NCBI GenBank assembly: GCA_902749685.1
Contig: CACVKW010000065.1
Location: 62,001-126,000, forward strand
Reading direction: 5' to 3'
DNA length: 64,000 bases
Origin: Olavius sp. associated proteobacterium Delta 1
GTDB lineage: Bacteria; Desulfobacterota; Desulfobacteria; Desulfobacterales; JAFDCJ01
Positions within the stretch are counted from its first letter, which is position 1. Every line of letters begins with the position of its first letter. Below the pieces are notes generated by a model that saw only the letters and a program-made list of their open reading frames with translations, had not been told where the DNA came from and ran no database searches. This document shows positions 25,501 to 28,456 of this stretch, piece by piece. The position numbers were made by a program, and so were the translations under genes.

Positions 25501-26115
25501 AACGGGATAAATCCGTTGCATGCCGCTGGTTGCGCCAAAGGCCTGCTCCCGGGCCCGGTCAACAACCCCTCCGGCGGCGCGCAGATCGGAAGCCCTCAGA
25601 CCGGTGGCGTCAAATCCCACATAGCGGATGTCGACATCGTCCTGGGCTCCGGCAGCTATCACCAGGTATTGAATGCCGTCGATGACGGTCAGCCCGACTT
25701 GTTCGAAAATTAATTGCGGCGCATTTTTTTCGACGTGAAAACTTTCGGCATGAGACTGGGTCGTGCCGTCAGCAAAATTTAGTGTTACCCGGGGATTGAG
25801 GTGCTCGAAACCGGTGCCTTCAAAACGGAGCTCGCAACCGCTGGATGAGCCGGCAATACGAGAGGTCTGCGCCGGGGACGCCGTAAGCTGGGTATCACCG
25901 GACTCCACTGTGATGGAAATCAGATTCGTACAGTTGTCTACGGCAGCAATATAGGAAACCGGCTCCTGGCCTTCAAGGAGGACGCCATCAGATCGGATAT
26001 CGATCCCGACATCGGCGAAGGAACCGGACACGCCTGCTGCGAGGACAAAGAGACCGATGCAAAAGACAAGTAAAAAAGCGCCTTTTTCCTTTTTTTCAAG
26101 TACGATTGATGTCAA
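1..26115 (-). CDS. Giant secreted Ig-like / IPT-TIG / LVIVD beta-propeller protein, at least 8,705 aa, C-terminus outside window
   Basis: One reading frame stays open from 26115 to the left edge. No ORF ending at a stop is found in this frame below 26115, and every stretch I translated reads as sensible protein. The start is TTG at 26115: a purine-rich AAGAAGGGGG lies 5 nt upstream, a TAG in the same frame lies just before that, and a signal peptide follows directly (charged KKEK, then a hydrophobic run, then SFA). N-terminal residues to about 3000 hold roughly 18 Ig-like units of the type PPxVxIxxPxxG...DDxxVxxVxFYVDG. From about residue 3200 the protein alternates LVIVD-type propeller repeats (for example LVIVDISDPYHP near 11.8 kb and LVMVDIHDYSKPH near 8.1 kb), Big_5-like domains and IPT/TIG domains. 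No catalytic domain, coiled coil or cell-wall anchor is visible; any anchor would lie off-window. An adhesin, sheath or scaffold role is inference. Codon-aligned antisense ORFs of up to 552 aa within it are composition shadows. Confidence 0.95.
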   Translation of the reverse strand, partial: MTSIVLEKKEKGAFLLVFCIGLFVLAAGVSGSFADVGIDIRSDGVLLEGQEPVSYIAAVDNCTNLISITVESGDTQLTASPAQTSRIAGSSSGCELRFEGTGFEHLNPRVTLNFADGTTQSHAESFHVEKNAPQLIFEQVGLTVIDGIQYLVIAAGAQDDVDIRYVGFDATGLRASDLRAAGGVVDRAREQAFGATSGMQRIYPVRNDQDRFELAVAVTSNLSAAAIAHDGVVLVDIVAVDASGNQSSLSKISFTGKDVVEKASNLQVQPSRIIFTNLLETATLTPSVDFQFRGQTPLPGLGTAAGYASSHPDLIAVTSGGIVYPLAETAGESVTITVSYPDLDPVDIPVEVDLSKYLTSLNVDGLNELGQWVLERLNARFPWPKVVGVFDDGSRSEISSQFSLEFLLADSAAGIVDIDQSKGVLAKAIVPGSTPVQLTVRLKHQPDILADVPVVALDAIPELKLDLPSRVKAGNSLNLSAAATDDVGVAEVRFLMDGSEIGVRQNPPYELSMEIPETLINQTLKFRAVALDTAGQQHATPDKPVKVLADLQVQVPAVQMEAPIAMQRFVEGSPIRYQGALEVADTFSGSGISYVEFYLDGKLLGESYFPRYEERATGPGQTATFEIWRFDGIVDATSTAETSRAAYAVTHTSSGGTGSTEGRLIRIIENSPPAVAITAPVAGASASVGQTVRIGAEMADDTLSIGLNLALYLNGEAVDIFRYEDKEGRFSGSFGVQKATHTFEIPVVEEMLGTTLRFHLEAVDFHGLVSKTEELKLPVKADQAPGVAVSHPVDGAHFVAGLPIEIRADATDDIKVQRVDFYVADRLTGSDTRFPFNYQYETIEGLTVEQSLKIFAVAVDSRNQETRSANVFVTLGQDEQPPVVNIVSPEITATEGGDPLAEVIEESEIVVKIAGYDNVEVNRLELRGIEQQGSQYVLTGNPEHVLTGDAFAPQQIPGALRAFSALKLVRVPLFSQTAGLEHDRYPVEVTATDRTGNSSTAAMVIAVGPDQAPCIVQVGSDRERYFARDQVTLDIQARDDLGVATLEVAYYVDGAPTSALSEIKPLNFPGTNVQATFALDLAALGLTNDSHTVRAAIAAIDNRGRRSDAAGPFNFEIQLAADTAAPLAGISQPIQGSSLFHGEQVAIRWKAVDESPLDALELLVADSPIYAVNLDGRSANGHFAYDLPGSGDELLITLVARDVFGNESRTNWRYFLVSDEPPEISIRNPAQGSRLVEGEQFTLTASVTDNRQAVSAVFFIEQGDQTLFSKTFNSAAIAAAQSGGRYLSAGMRIPHRPEGAEAPLEIGVRATDDGGLTAEELLDMEILDDLEAPRISLDRPDGPFSMTPGTSFKVEGKGDDNIYIGDLVPVLVDGDGVETIFSWSAFSRNDRVETIRVANPQSFGSVIVGQRFYMDFKARINLPLSYLDHVGQTFTFIVKAPDHGINTTPTPGIDITILGDEQAPEIRILKPPEKVFEGQPLTANVQFSDDISLSAYRVYIDDQPIKLLKEESGLNTTFVGTGGLDIDLSAYDPLDEARNQFALVAEAQDAYGNQAREVRIVHVKKDQPPRLSVVDPIPAEDLVKGSLAFQTIRIEDDYVTQQAPLRYFPVYTSLKDLGATGSRDPSGHVFMENDEFSTARPYVTLNYPEADPLPGRLLVKGNPYIQAADGRLTVWPAPTRPVDGDNHLRIDFGPDHTVTYHITTFHDDECEALTEKRQITAAEGVNLNELINFSASSDITFVEIIPEVLDATATPVETYLQAIRIDSRNLSRFANYQAERGTRGLTQNEALISVFVIDASNENRIALVAAHPMRTLGGAKTGQRGTKVPVPAHFDIDHLRILAHGIDRFSQDRGPQSLAVLSQRKAVPDEAPPAVTVLSPANGINLVPMQQITLKVEVEDNSQGFATLKLFENGDLIREFGGTYGRQDYKIPYQVPLSYTGGELDLLLEAEDMSGAAQTKSLAFPIAANEPPQLTLRAFSSYKVNGKYRKVLDTPERVNYGEFWVRIGEQFRLDVSLADDSGLNHYTIYRLDRAGNRVQLYHKGFGTTCPKPPVTAADVGREVTFDQAEPTQYEAAITDNYGHQTKRTFLVHPLTNMAPQIRVTSPAQDQYIVAGTFRIKVGVVATDDRILSKNRIEIYANGNKLQVEDIEDAINQKNAIGGYGAVEQAFAAMYDGIEQNYSVALADDYGRVNSPYAKQLAYTMEVPSGLIRFNEPVTLMALVKDSDNAIDRHEITFLGAADEINPEVAITGPQPGYGPTEASDFTLGFRAYDNVKVAQLEAYVAYGAREAGGTYRPGPYGEPIRFVQAVEARDFEPVTTVNIDTPEYRQLIHVDRIHEIGPQIPDLSLSGDVLYDVWIKVVARDASGNDRTREVSFPVRVDERPVVDIVSPINGGRIVEESALVVNVNSFDDVGIDSLRLTATHGSGNAEVYNILLRQPPYQFQVTVPAFDFTDPAQNTLQLHVEAIDSYGAKFGDLDQHRATEDIQLEIVEDQPPAVAIGLPPNESEIIEGDYLLVQVNAVDDVGIDRVVLNVAGLLNGDRSFTDTRFPYEFLVEIPYGQAGKDLSLTASTTEIRLGGDARSVSTPTPTIVHVRKDEAAPEIVVMAPPVDGATVVEKRTLRFAAEVTDNVRVSTVRVALLADKDADGQFAASEEVSQRLLLEPPFIGTLAVKSLADYLGAGAEGVDQLALQMNFVATDGAGNHSETSRPVTLVRNQPPQVEQIQILDSRGFNLGNGLAEITEGRGIVVHVVASDREAGVDAASLYRAVGGEDDAAEYEKVGRDEAAPFQFHITVPTGHVGQRIRFKAEAVDVDGYTSQLSAARGLTILADQPPTADIIKPDNDESVIIEGQDIEVFVEAVDDLGVSGIDRVVFYVNEIPVQTAYSSWSELTGSAAQEHVYRALINPPDGAQGFVIYAVAYDVLGQAGRSQTVRVGQIEDTVAPKLSVLAPIDKDILTAGRSIRPVVGVADIGVEDDRRVYMRFIKEYQAADSGEWLPLHDNEIELFRNDARQDGDNTPASEPDNHYYIYWADFVDGDILRRTAERNERVRTVARIVTPNHTVSRETTHEIGLPVSARRFLLPAPEDFGASKSVYFTAVDQFRGEDRTGALVAAWSTQDPMRLEPEIGNLTIPEFEPQFTPRTGLFIADDTNEAQGADGDHYVFSELMAGASEMFLGTISELYADADFVLAAKSGQIPTAGADLKTSEFAAAMQFGIEENPETGGVYLENESGELLIYTVRNGDEQFGLPYLLTGRVDMPYPDVYGVARKDDLVLAANGNGGVQVVDISELAAPYHVGYIKPNGFTRDVAVFDHFAVIAASHEGIVIADLKDPTMPIVASRDTLGVANRLFIEGTRVYVTDMAGDGQISQLNIFNISDPYNPKLERNLDLRPARADLVPDGVYDAFVAGGKAYVTVHYSDQEDKPAQSVVEIVDLGSLDTPLEDATVPAVIHRRAGAVDFAARGLIVARGALQVAAGMQGLDRIEFGALSVLAHTPATAESNVATALEKISVELSAVLPADTDLGAFVRVNVMDPFLGEDVSALFDVAFAMRDGEPARRFVEITLLPGEELLANMQYFVTVAQGLAPLTGLPLKADYTFGFATTPASGSTAPDIQAIVPATGGIDGNTAVVVTGLHFGENPALYLGGQRLVIDQVITAASSGEAYDRIEARTVPNYAGPAAVEVINQEGLSDVVLGAFTYVDMLQISFINPAVVRVSQAGQGDRVEVVGYGFHDGIVLRAYKSGRPETVITTAVDNDRLSLYSSEKMSWVVPDFGESFRGFVDLDISDDQGRRFLLPNGLFYGRLQENRRLQPETPFTKGEIDSYLNPTGPGYVPDALKLPPGYIVDTVSDVSLGLVYVLGEGVLADDVSPPKATDADFFQHYFAAGWISLVHYERDALENAAPMHGLGYFNLPQDLVPVTMVLSPGQLYVAAEGYHFPYIETPYEDQKVILVYDRADRLPGEGGTEQPEGKDRDILYSLPLNFESVPVSLALKDNLLFAASPDDGVAVISLSDPLKPSVIRILKKGRAAGEEYSLKPVSVNVVGHSLHVARQGGGWFTFDISRPTTPQLGYDDLGGFSEIMHTQPVLAHSSGQSLNFGLYDLATPNHIRSLGRYESRGFSLPGKLVDLFAHNTVGGTNAEHVEKNLNSILKRSAYLSLFDTSRPQQITLIDALKVRLPIDKDEKLLSSLLTDDGILLLASKKRLIMIDTLTLDLVNSEPAAGAGGVATDSAAVLTFNRAIEVPQGDTLEDYLQPYLAWELDDGTEQGQPVSYDLAIDDQNTQRLILTPTADLSPDAAYRIVLKSELGSRRTSGLFDHVIRFKTAFDDQPPPEILAIEPGIINTTGGAFAVTLRHGSEPLFFLAGLNAPESTRESISADETRYVIEAPANAAGPAILEVVNQNGGRAELSGALQYVEPLHLISVTPGQGSVNGGTRVTIAGMGFRPGLLRVQVSFGGIPVKDEDIRVIDSETLAVVTPAGRIGAADVTVTLDNGQTQTLAGAYNYQQPVQSIIKGGQSRIYDLVLDPTGVYLVAAAGHEGVFIYNVDASTYTANADNPLNPDDLRRPIDLNGDDLDDRILARVPLPSGYVALGVDTYFERGVDRVVVTGAKPGQPDSARLFVIGFDALDMTNTTVIASLPLHAEFARGVDAANSRALVAMAERGVGLVDIFLQTKAYLTSHLTLPDQHAALDVVRVPVQAGEPELYAVASGHYDIGSNRLLDEDDPASGAFYMVAHSPTGGFRILGRAEVAASRIAVDGTTAYLAAGDAGLVIVDISDPYHPTIISRVNTVGHVHDVDVNGRIVYLAQGTRGITTVDVTDPFAPVVTRGMEAFAGNSLEAVLAGNYAAISAGIASPGGSVVQVTPDVVLKVFRLDPQNGILDLDAEGRLTIWLRFSKAIDQWPDNLNRFAVLDPLAEPLSIEVEIVNNDAILTLLPGHGLAVGDHITVVARAGIESVKRVTEDVHIVLYRLISDQLYELTFRGDRPDTIRVEAVVPRRIPQNRSQEVTVSGLGIPTDTARVKVYVGDLAAEVTDIVSEADDERLAIIYARVPAIARAGQYDVTILVEKAGVWQAASLAGGLVVDAPIEFERLEPAWGPVTGGTTVTIYGRGFEPGNTVMEGLKVRVGDVPVASIRIFSTERMQIVTRGGRVGRNDVHGEDRYDNRTSLLAEAGFGYGLKWIASQSAGLFPSDVHVDQETGVAITNGGYFYEGQDFQTLEDQTFTENTRAAAFDVQNPTQPLLVGGVSTLPSGERGRALIRRVIEYNKLLEKQLMDNSLSPADSARLEELEGTFMATALDSVRVLPVEEVEDGVVRKRLYVAGGNGGVARLNLDEQNGLQFLSQVLDQASSEQVGDVAKLGYVAFAAQAHDVTAEPPQSPVPCVGKAGLDPAAGSIEGINYLAAADPVHIGTLEDAFGNPVTGGNAVMIEGDWLYAGGKRYGYAWIPCPNTRELSGYKPKDGTGDTVRGIHLYDRVLTREYTFDNNVRDLVTYGDYLIAALGSDGIEILHRERPETRTVFKPDKKLQSNIGPVVRLRRMANLLFLAAAGGGVIVVDLADPLAPEIVSAGNAESIEALDFFKDRLITVSSGSGLSVFDLPGAFVVAASVDEGGYLADNETYQVTFNEYVTAESLQQAGAVSVTRFDSGEPVSAAVTAVDPVDGTSDRFAVDFTAQPGIEYEVRIDDARNLRSGGLWVAFAGRVKAAAAGAVRPSISGVQGGAFHRGDNREIIISGDGFRNDAALKVYLDHYQLTPEWIDEQTLRLPAGSVELLPLDAGEHHLRVVDQELVAGFPGAVVIGEALDQVRFEMAPESGAIKGGRYMTIKAGQPAILPGAKVIMRSRHGHEIRTEEVSDGIFVSDLGDDVVDLQTFRFILPGVVTPDLYQVYLEMGDKEVPVGSFSYTMDAGRGIDLPNYPPMVIGAAETRGDTLFVGIKGGLKPAKDNRFLMPAGFEIYDIAIWDRPIRLSQVAIGEPVTGLVTYGYSAYLASGSLGLVMVDIHDYSKPHVLANFGVPGHTATDVALNRSAGVLAMSVASQLGGGFIRFFDVTDPELDPPAGMSAIALAEDEILGEPVDIEWQDDRLFVLLNRDGVLHLLVFENIGGDLQYTIQPIERGQLSGDLTDASFAVQYGQIAVTSGDEYLILQPDESGVYRTVYWQSVQGSANELVPHQGAIFMADPQGVSDTPTPDLAVTVVTPDYGATLTPGETIRIQLNQLMNTDEAALRTGVTLLDGSGQGLSPDSYTLTGINTLAGGYIDLTLAQDMIYTGPARLSVNTALTALNGHHLLAAVEKEYQFSAGVRPQVDAVLRLIDGEPAGSYFHGDGSDETALIQGRGFGEDPQALEIEVGETIIAGSRILEVTDSRIRLAVPQIDISLRTASLAVSVRRAGIQGLLNGAIVIQPRVILQDIDPMMGPPQGGNRVSLYGVGFSHDVIVKFGGVPAGDLKLKNGNELEVRAPAGSFGYVDVSVESQLFPDEVSTLATAYFYANRETGAVDLSQDGHSSSPVTGIVVRDQILYAVTGGGYEAVDRQGRLLGELRTAKAQLVLSDISDPVHPELIYKEVADQREPYHLNVTLPPDGFKDIALDGPDLFLAGGERFYHLDVTLAADPLLLADKPLDGAVNAVLVKDGILYISTDAGISIYQLLPDRNLRELTVLPADRLGAEPGEMVLAGEHLWVALPNRSQVIAVDLLAGDYAVSNRVAMVDLNGQHIRPASILLRDNLLLAAGGDMGTVTAYAIRPNNASLPVAQFSLSYLIPNSDVHAGRMMLYGQTLYVAAGQGDLQLFDISAWLDGQFRQPVTLKNYYSVTGAIDAIAFGRGALYAGTAFVYVNDQAAENPLEVGAQIGKLGGALNTLVNEQLTIVAQSPAPRGVLPVDQPVEIQFNRIIDPQQLAELGDSLVEVTLSGIAVEGYVSARVNNMGSRLIFRPAVPFEDQMLYRVRISSALRDIHGQSLAKDYSFRFVAQEGAQPEIKAVQPVFGSWRGGDEILVTGENFSDSSLIVIGGLPVAPEQIIRQTATEIAFILPALDGAPAENRLVGVSVANGFLKAFRAGRFTYVADPIIEAIGQFNPVTGAFYPDDHHLLFNAGEHAAIRGTGLNALTRLTINGRAAVDVSVVDSRTLSFRVPQDTVGPLTVAVSNLIAGPQQGSDTVSNSELLVELESLRQMQGKAQIMARYADLMVLVHPDQDRYLGSLYTTRDGTAPVFLATMPLTGAVQAVDMSAAYVIFSVGSDHELVVYDISNVYAPERINRIANPDQIEHRRLQLAGETFLTRSGEGIHMGHVRGAAWQTLNSDPADPFIDMVADDRYVYLLKNYSIEARPIDQWESVAAGLPHTLLSPRSLRLSAQRLAALGDNRLELLMTGTIEGTGRFEKLGAGRMDGLVDAAAAGELLAVASSETSSRQLSLYDVDLPQGLDNELSLVEIARVYSGAGLDGITQLNFSGDLLEWRRGSSYYNLRVPLLNTVDLVPRRYIAAASDLVSLKITGYPAGWDAVTLDVRRESDNGSLAGPSRLLGSELQFQVLGDHYALDEAYRISLFNEPAMAIDGGGLTHDLAWYARSAPFFGILPVQVREFSPTTTVTGRLTAFTIRGARLDQATLVMLNDLEIPASAWTLNAAATELSFDATIDNPGLYTLSVSQAGQTEYLPVALAVAQALTITDVETDNDRGPDRVSDSGGTTVTIKGTGFAGILHVHWFEAQAGFEPNRINEIRDFSITQAGIRFAAPKTEPRKTYRVVVRKPATAEEAAVPTLLTGVDDTRPRTTSTQSLTYNQSVRLVFDEPVTTSGFAVISRHHDYSGAADEDVSHWFELVSQNNMIELRLKLGGSLVHNRVYHVSINAIADLNGNIARNGFGITGGNYAAAFTAQDTLAPRDLSLVRKSDSQPVTPAMLLTRGRTYSFVPDASDNMTGAANLRFEARISTNGGLSFAAPMAIKRTGFSLPINEADEAIAIRLSVTDQSGRSGEQRFDAAARDPEINVAPVHTLPPAVEELSRADICFDISGDTDLLTGSELRVFDRTYPVGIEHTGAGSARICLSYLNPRLIDISGDQVPLRLRMTYGFSGAKFVDDAYPLLLDATPPTVSIASPPDGASIPMGEVTQVLIKSFDRYGIDRVEVSVNSGAWQALANPASFAYTAANLDPVTIRVRAVDSNGNLSLATAGTTVTLQPYDATRGEPRIALLAPLDGAQYHAGEPVALEVVMRNLTEAQLHMDVGGNQDDPRNPVPVLVTRGEDDPERFGFNAKLPAVDENLVVVLRLEAGSLSARRFINLLRDDGIDEELPLTTAPQTTILGGTRLWVDAAQPHGMSDFSQDSAVVVEDPMGSGMTAQWPVGTGPRSVAIGQTGAAVRVAGVLRDRSGHEKESEIILEKLPYFSEEAVPVYEPASAADVTGDVLVIAGLADAPDGIVFAVNQRDGGYQIRSINGILHDSNTGAVERLQYTGSGLVAQESNGATRTLLFWPLEAGALGDVNRQPILGDVLGGSGTMLFTRHGALFDAYAYADGRFIPVVGQPVTDPVRLTVVNAGRLFVLTEAGVYAFRVAGEDFLQLTRQFYTALPGADGLMVDGNRLITWTNNTLQRYEIIDDQGSLADLGTIDAGGPIQQMVADGELFWVLADGPYADGTWQAFLEDERVALTTNGADQLVFSGSMVYERTATDTAGVIRARETVAEDADTAFEPSLSEAVMGVIIANATPAATLGGETYAF
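16950..24750 (-). other. Tandem bacterial Ig-like domain array in the giant protein
   Basis: About 18 successive units of roughly 95-130 residues are separated by linkers such as KADQAPGVAVSHP, LGQDEQPPVVNI and VEDQPPAVAIGLP. Each unit has a Pro-rich strand A, a G(D/Q)xxxIxxxAxDDxxVxxV core and a V/L-x-A-x-D-x-x-G edge near its end. They resemble Big_9/Big_17-type bacterial Ig domains, but exact family assignment needs profile searches. Domain borders are approximate. Confidence 0.75.
26014..26115 (-). other. Signal peptide of the giant protein
   Basis: The first 34 codons encode a basic N-terminus (EKKEKG), a hydrophobic core of about 15 residues (AFLLVFCIGLFVLAAG) and a small-residue cleavage site after SFA, before DVGIDI. 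This is a classical Sec signal. A Cys sits inside the hydrophobic core but there is no lipobox (LxGC) at the cleavage site, so a lipoprotein is not indicated. Export supports the surface or extracellular assignment and fixes the TTG start. Confidence 0.8.
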
Positions 26116-26163
26116 ATCAACCCCCTTCTTCTAAAAGCTAACAATATGATATCACGGTAAATG

Positions 26164-26192
26164 ATACCAATGGCCGCAAGCCATTGTGTCAA
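26164..26192 (-). promoter_or_regulatory. Candidate sigma70-type promoter for the giant gene
   Basis: On the minus strand a perfect TTGACA (26187-26192) is followed after 17 nt by TGGTAT (26164-26169). Transcription would start about 40 nt before the TTG start codon. The -10 box matches consensus at only about half its positions, so this is a candidate only. Confidence 0.35.
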
Positions 26193-26887
26193 GCAAGAGA
26201 GTGCCGTCTGTTTGATGGGCGGCGATTATAAACCGGCAATTTGGCGGGACAATAGGCCTGGAATAGGGAATTTTGACGGGGCTGCAGATCAGGCATGCAC
26301 AATTTGCGGCTATGAAATCCGGCTTAAGAATGTTTTTTGGGCGGGCAAGATACTGTAACCGGATCAGGGTACCAAAGTGCAAAATCTGAATTGAACCCAG
26401 CACGGCGCTCATTAGCTGTCGTCGTTCTATTCCAGATGTCCCCCTCCAAGACAATAGATCTATGACCATTTGCCGACTTTAATTAATGATCAGGAAACCA
26501 ATTTTGCTATACAACGAAAAGATGTGGCACCTATATAAGAAAAAGATGAAGTGTGCAATACGACAAAATTCGTAGTTTTTGACTAGTCCCCCCCCAAGAG
26601 TATTAGATAAAGGGTAATTTCTAATACTAAAGTACTAGGAAGAAAAGTTCACACTATCTGTTTTATTAGATGCCTTCATTATGTAACATTTTGATATTCT
26701 AAGAATAAAAAAATATAGACCGATAAATCGGGAATAGCGGAAAAACGGTGCAAAAAGGGCGGTTTTGGCGATCAAAAAGGGAGGGATCGAACATAAATTA
26801 GGGTAAAAAAAAATCAAATTCTTTTTATTTATTTTATTTTTTTTCTGATTTTAGCTTTTTAAATATGGCATAAAATTGGCTAAAAAT

Positions 26888-26930
26888 AAAATGCAGTAAA
26901 ATGAAGTAAAACACTGTAAAATACTGTAAT
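26888..26930. repeat. Four-copy 10-bp tandem repeat, A-tract phased
   Basis: Successive 10-mers read ATGCAGTAAA, ATGAAGTAAA, ACACTGTAAA and ATACTGTAAT. The AAA tract therefore recurs with helical period. It lies immediately downstream of the stop codon of the radical SAM gene. Confidence 0.7.
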
Positions 26931-26938
26931 TGTTCGGG

Positions 26939-28456
26939 CTAGGTCTCGCTGAGAAAATAATCTGATATGACACCCATAAAGCGGTTGTATTTTATGGCGT
27001 AATGCGAGAGCCCCTGCTGAACGAATTTTTGCGATAGCTGCCGGTCTTCCCGCTCAAGGCGCGGAACTCTGGCCAGCCAGGATTTCTCATCCATTGCCAG
27101 GATTTCTTCAATTTTTTTTCGATAAAAATCCGCCACCGGCAGGTCCGAGTATGCGTTGACGAACCAGGGCATGATGCGGCCGACTTTTTTTAGAAACAGA
27201 TCATGGGCGGGGCCGAATTTCAGGCAGGAGGCGTCGGTGAAATTTTCCAGGTTGGCCATCTTATCAAAATCAATATAGTCGCCCTCCCGGCTGAGCTCGT
27301 AAGCTTTGGTACCGGGAAACGGGAAGAAAAAAGACCAGCGATAGCGCCCGGGCCTGGCCCTGGCCATCAGTTTGATGGTCGCCATGAGATCGCCGTGGGT
27401 TTCATCGGGCAACCCGATCATTAAGAAGACGGAGGTATGCAGCCCGTGCTGATGAGCAGTTTTAACGGCCCTGATTATTTTTTCATTTGTCATACGGCGC
27501 TGCAAAATCTGGCTCCGGATGCGCTGACTGCCGCTTTCCACACCGAATTTAACAATTTTGCAGCCGGCATCGGCCAGGCAGCGTGCCCTGTTCTCATCGA
27601 AAAAGCCTACATGGGCGTTGACCACAAAGGGCAGGGAACTGATTTTTCGATAGGCCTCGCAAAATTGTTCGACGTAGGGGCGATAAAAAGTGAACAGGTC
27701 ATCGTCTAAGATAAACATCGAGATATTTTGATAATTGCCCTGCAGGTATTCGATTTCCCGCATCAACTGCTCAACCGCGAAATGCCGGATGTAGTTCAGT
27801 CCGTTAAAACTGCAATGCAGATCCTTACGATACTGGGAAACCAGCTGATGATTAAAACAGTAAGTGCAGGAAAAGGGGCAGCCGCGGGATGCCATCAGAC
27901 CCACCCAGCCGTTTTTGGCATCGATGATATCTTGAAAATTAAATATCTCGTAATCTTTAAAGGGCAGATTCAGCAGGTCCGGCAGCGGCCGCAATGGATT
28001 TAAGCGCACCTTGCCGTCTTGCATAAAACCCAGATTTCTGACTTCCGATACCTCCTCTCCTCGCCGGATTTTGTCAACGAACTCGGCCAGGGCCGCTTCG
28101 GCCTCACCGCGCATGATATAGTCAAACAGGCCCGATTGTAAAACCTCCTCGCCGGCGGCCATGGTATGAATGCCGCCGCAAACAAGCGGTGCGCGGGACG
28201 CTTTGCGGGCCCATGCCGCCAGCTTGGCGGCATAAGGCCATTGATTGGTGACCACGGAAAACCCGATGATATCGGCGGCCGCCTGCTTCAGGCGGTCGAT
28301 AAACTCTTTTTCCGAAGGCAGCGGTGCAATTTCTTCACACAGCTGCCAGAGGGAGACCTGGTGTCCGGCTTCTTTAAGGACTGCCGATAAGTGGGCAATG
28401 CCGTAATTGAACCCCGGCTGGGACCCGGCGTTGGGGTAGATGAAGAGTATTTTCAT
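26939..28456 (-). CDS. B12-binding domain radical SAM protein
   Basis: A 505-aa protein with a cobalamin-binding-like N-terminus (about residues 1-145: ILFIYPNAGSQPG, FDYIMRGEAE) followed by a radical SAM domain. The 4Fe-4S motif CPFSCTYC is at residues 193-200, followed by FNH. Later motifs VKFGVESGSQRI and MIGLPDETHGD are typical of class B radical SAM enzymes and Elp3/MiaB-like folds. This is the group (BchE-type) that often performs methylations or ring modifications in lipid, bacteriochlorophyll or secondary-metabolite pathways; the substrate cannot be told from sequence. The ATG start gives the complete B12 domain. It lies on the same strand as, and downstream of, the GT9 genes, but about 490 bp of repeat DNA separates it from them, so co-transcription is uncertain. 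Confidence 0.88.
   Translation of the reverse strand: MKILFIYPNAGSQPGFNYGIAHLSAVLKEAGHQVSLWQLCEEIAPLPSEKEFIDRLKQAAADIIGFSVVTNQWPYAAKLAAWARKASRAPLVCGGIHTMAAGEEVLQSGLFDYIMRGEAEAALAEFVDKIRRGEEVSEVRNLGFMQDGKVRLNPLRPLPDLLNLPFKDYEIFNFQDIIDAKNGWVGLMASRGCPFSCTYCFNHQLVSQYRKDLHCSFNGLNYIRHFAVEQLMREIEYLQGNYQNISMFILDDDLFTFYRPYVEQFCEAYRKISSLPFVVNAHVGFFDENRARCLADAGCKIVKFGVESGSQRIRSQILQRRMTNEKIIRAVKTAHQHGLHTSVFLMIGLPDETHGDLMATIKLMARARPGRYRWSFFFPFPGTKAYELSREGDYIDFDKMANLENFTDASCLKFGPAHDLFLKKVGRIMPWFVNAYSDLPVADFYRKKIEEILAMDEKSWLARVPRLEREDRQLSQKFVQQGLSHYAIKYNRFMGVISDYFLSET

Larger units (their letters stand above)
26116..26938. other. 823-bp intergenic region between the giant gene and the radical SAM gene
   Basis: No convincing gene is seen. 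A 105-codon minus-strand ORF (26152-26469) has no recognisable features. A hairpin AGTATTAGA / TCTAATACT (26599-26628, 12-nt loop) lies near a run of eight C residues (26588-26595). The part from 26780 to 26935 is very AT-rich and carries a period-10 tandem repeat (separate entry). Both flanking genes are on the minus strand, so this holds the radical SAM gene's 3' side and the giant gene's 5' side. Confidence 0.6.

Noticed and set aside
26152-26469. 105-aa minus-strand ORF upstream of the giant gene
   Set aside because: No ribosome-binding site or similarity; it stops before the real start and overlaps the candidate promoter.
26116-26500. Possible c-di-GMP or other riboswitch ahead of the giant gene
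   Set aside because: Minus-strand sequence was compared by eye with GEMM-I and similar consensus; no matching conserved core was found.
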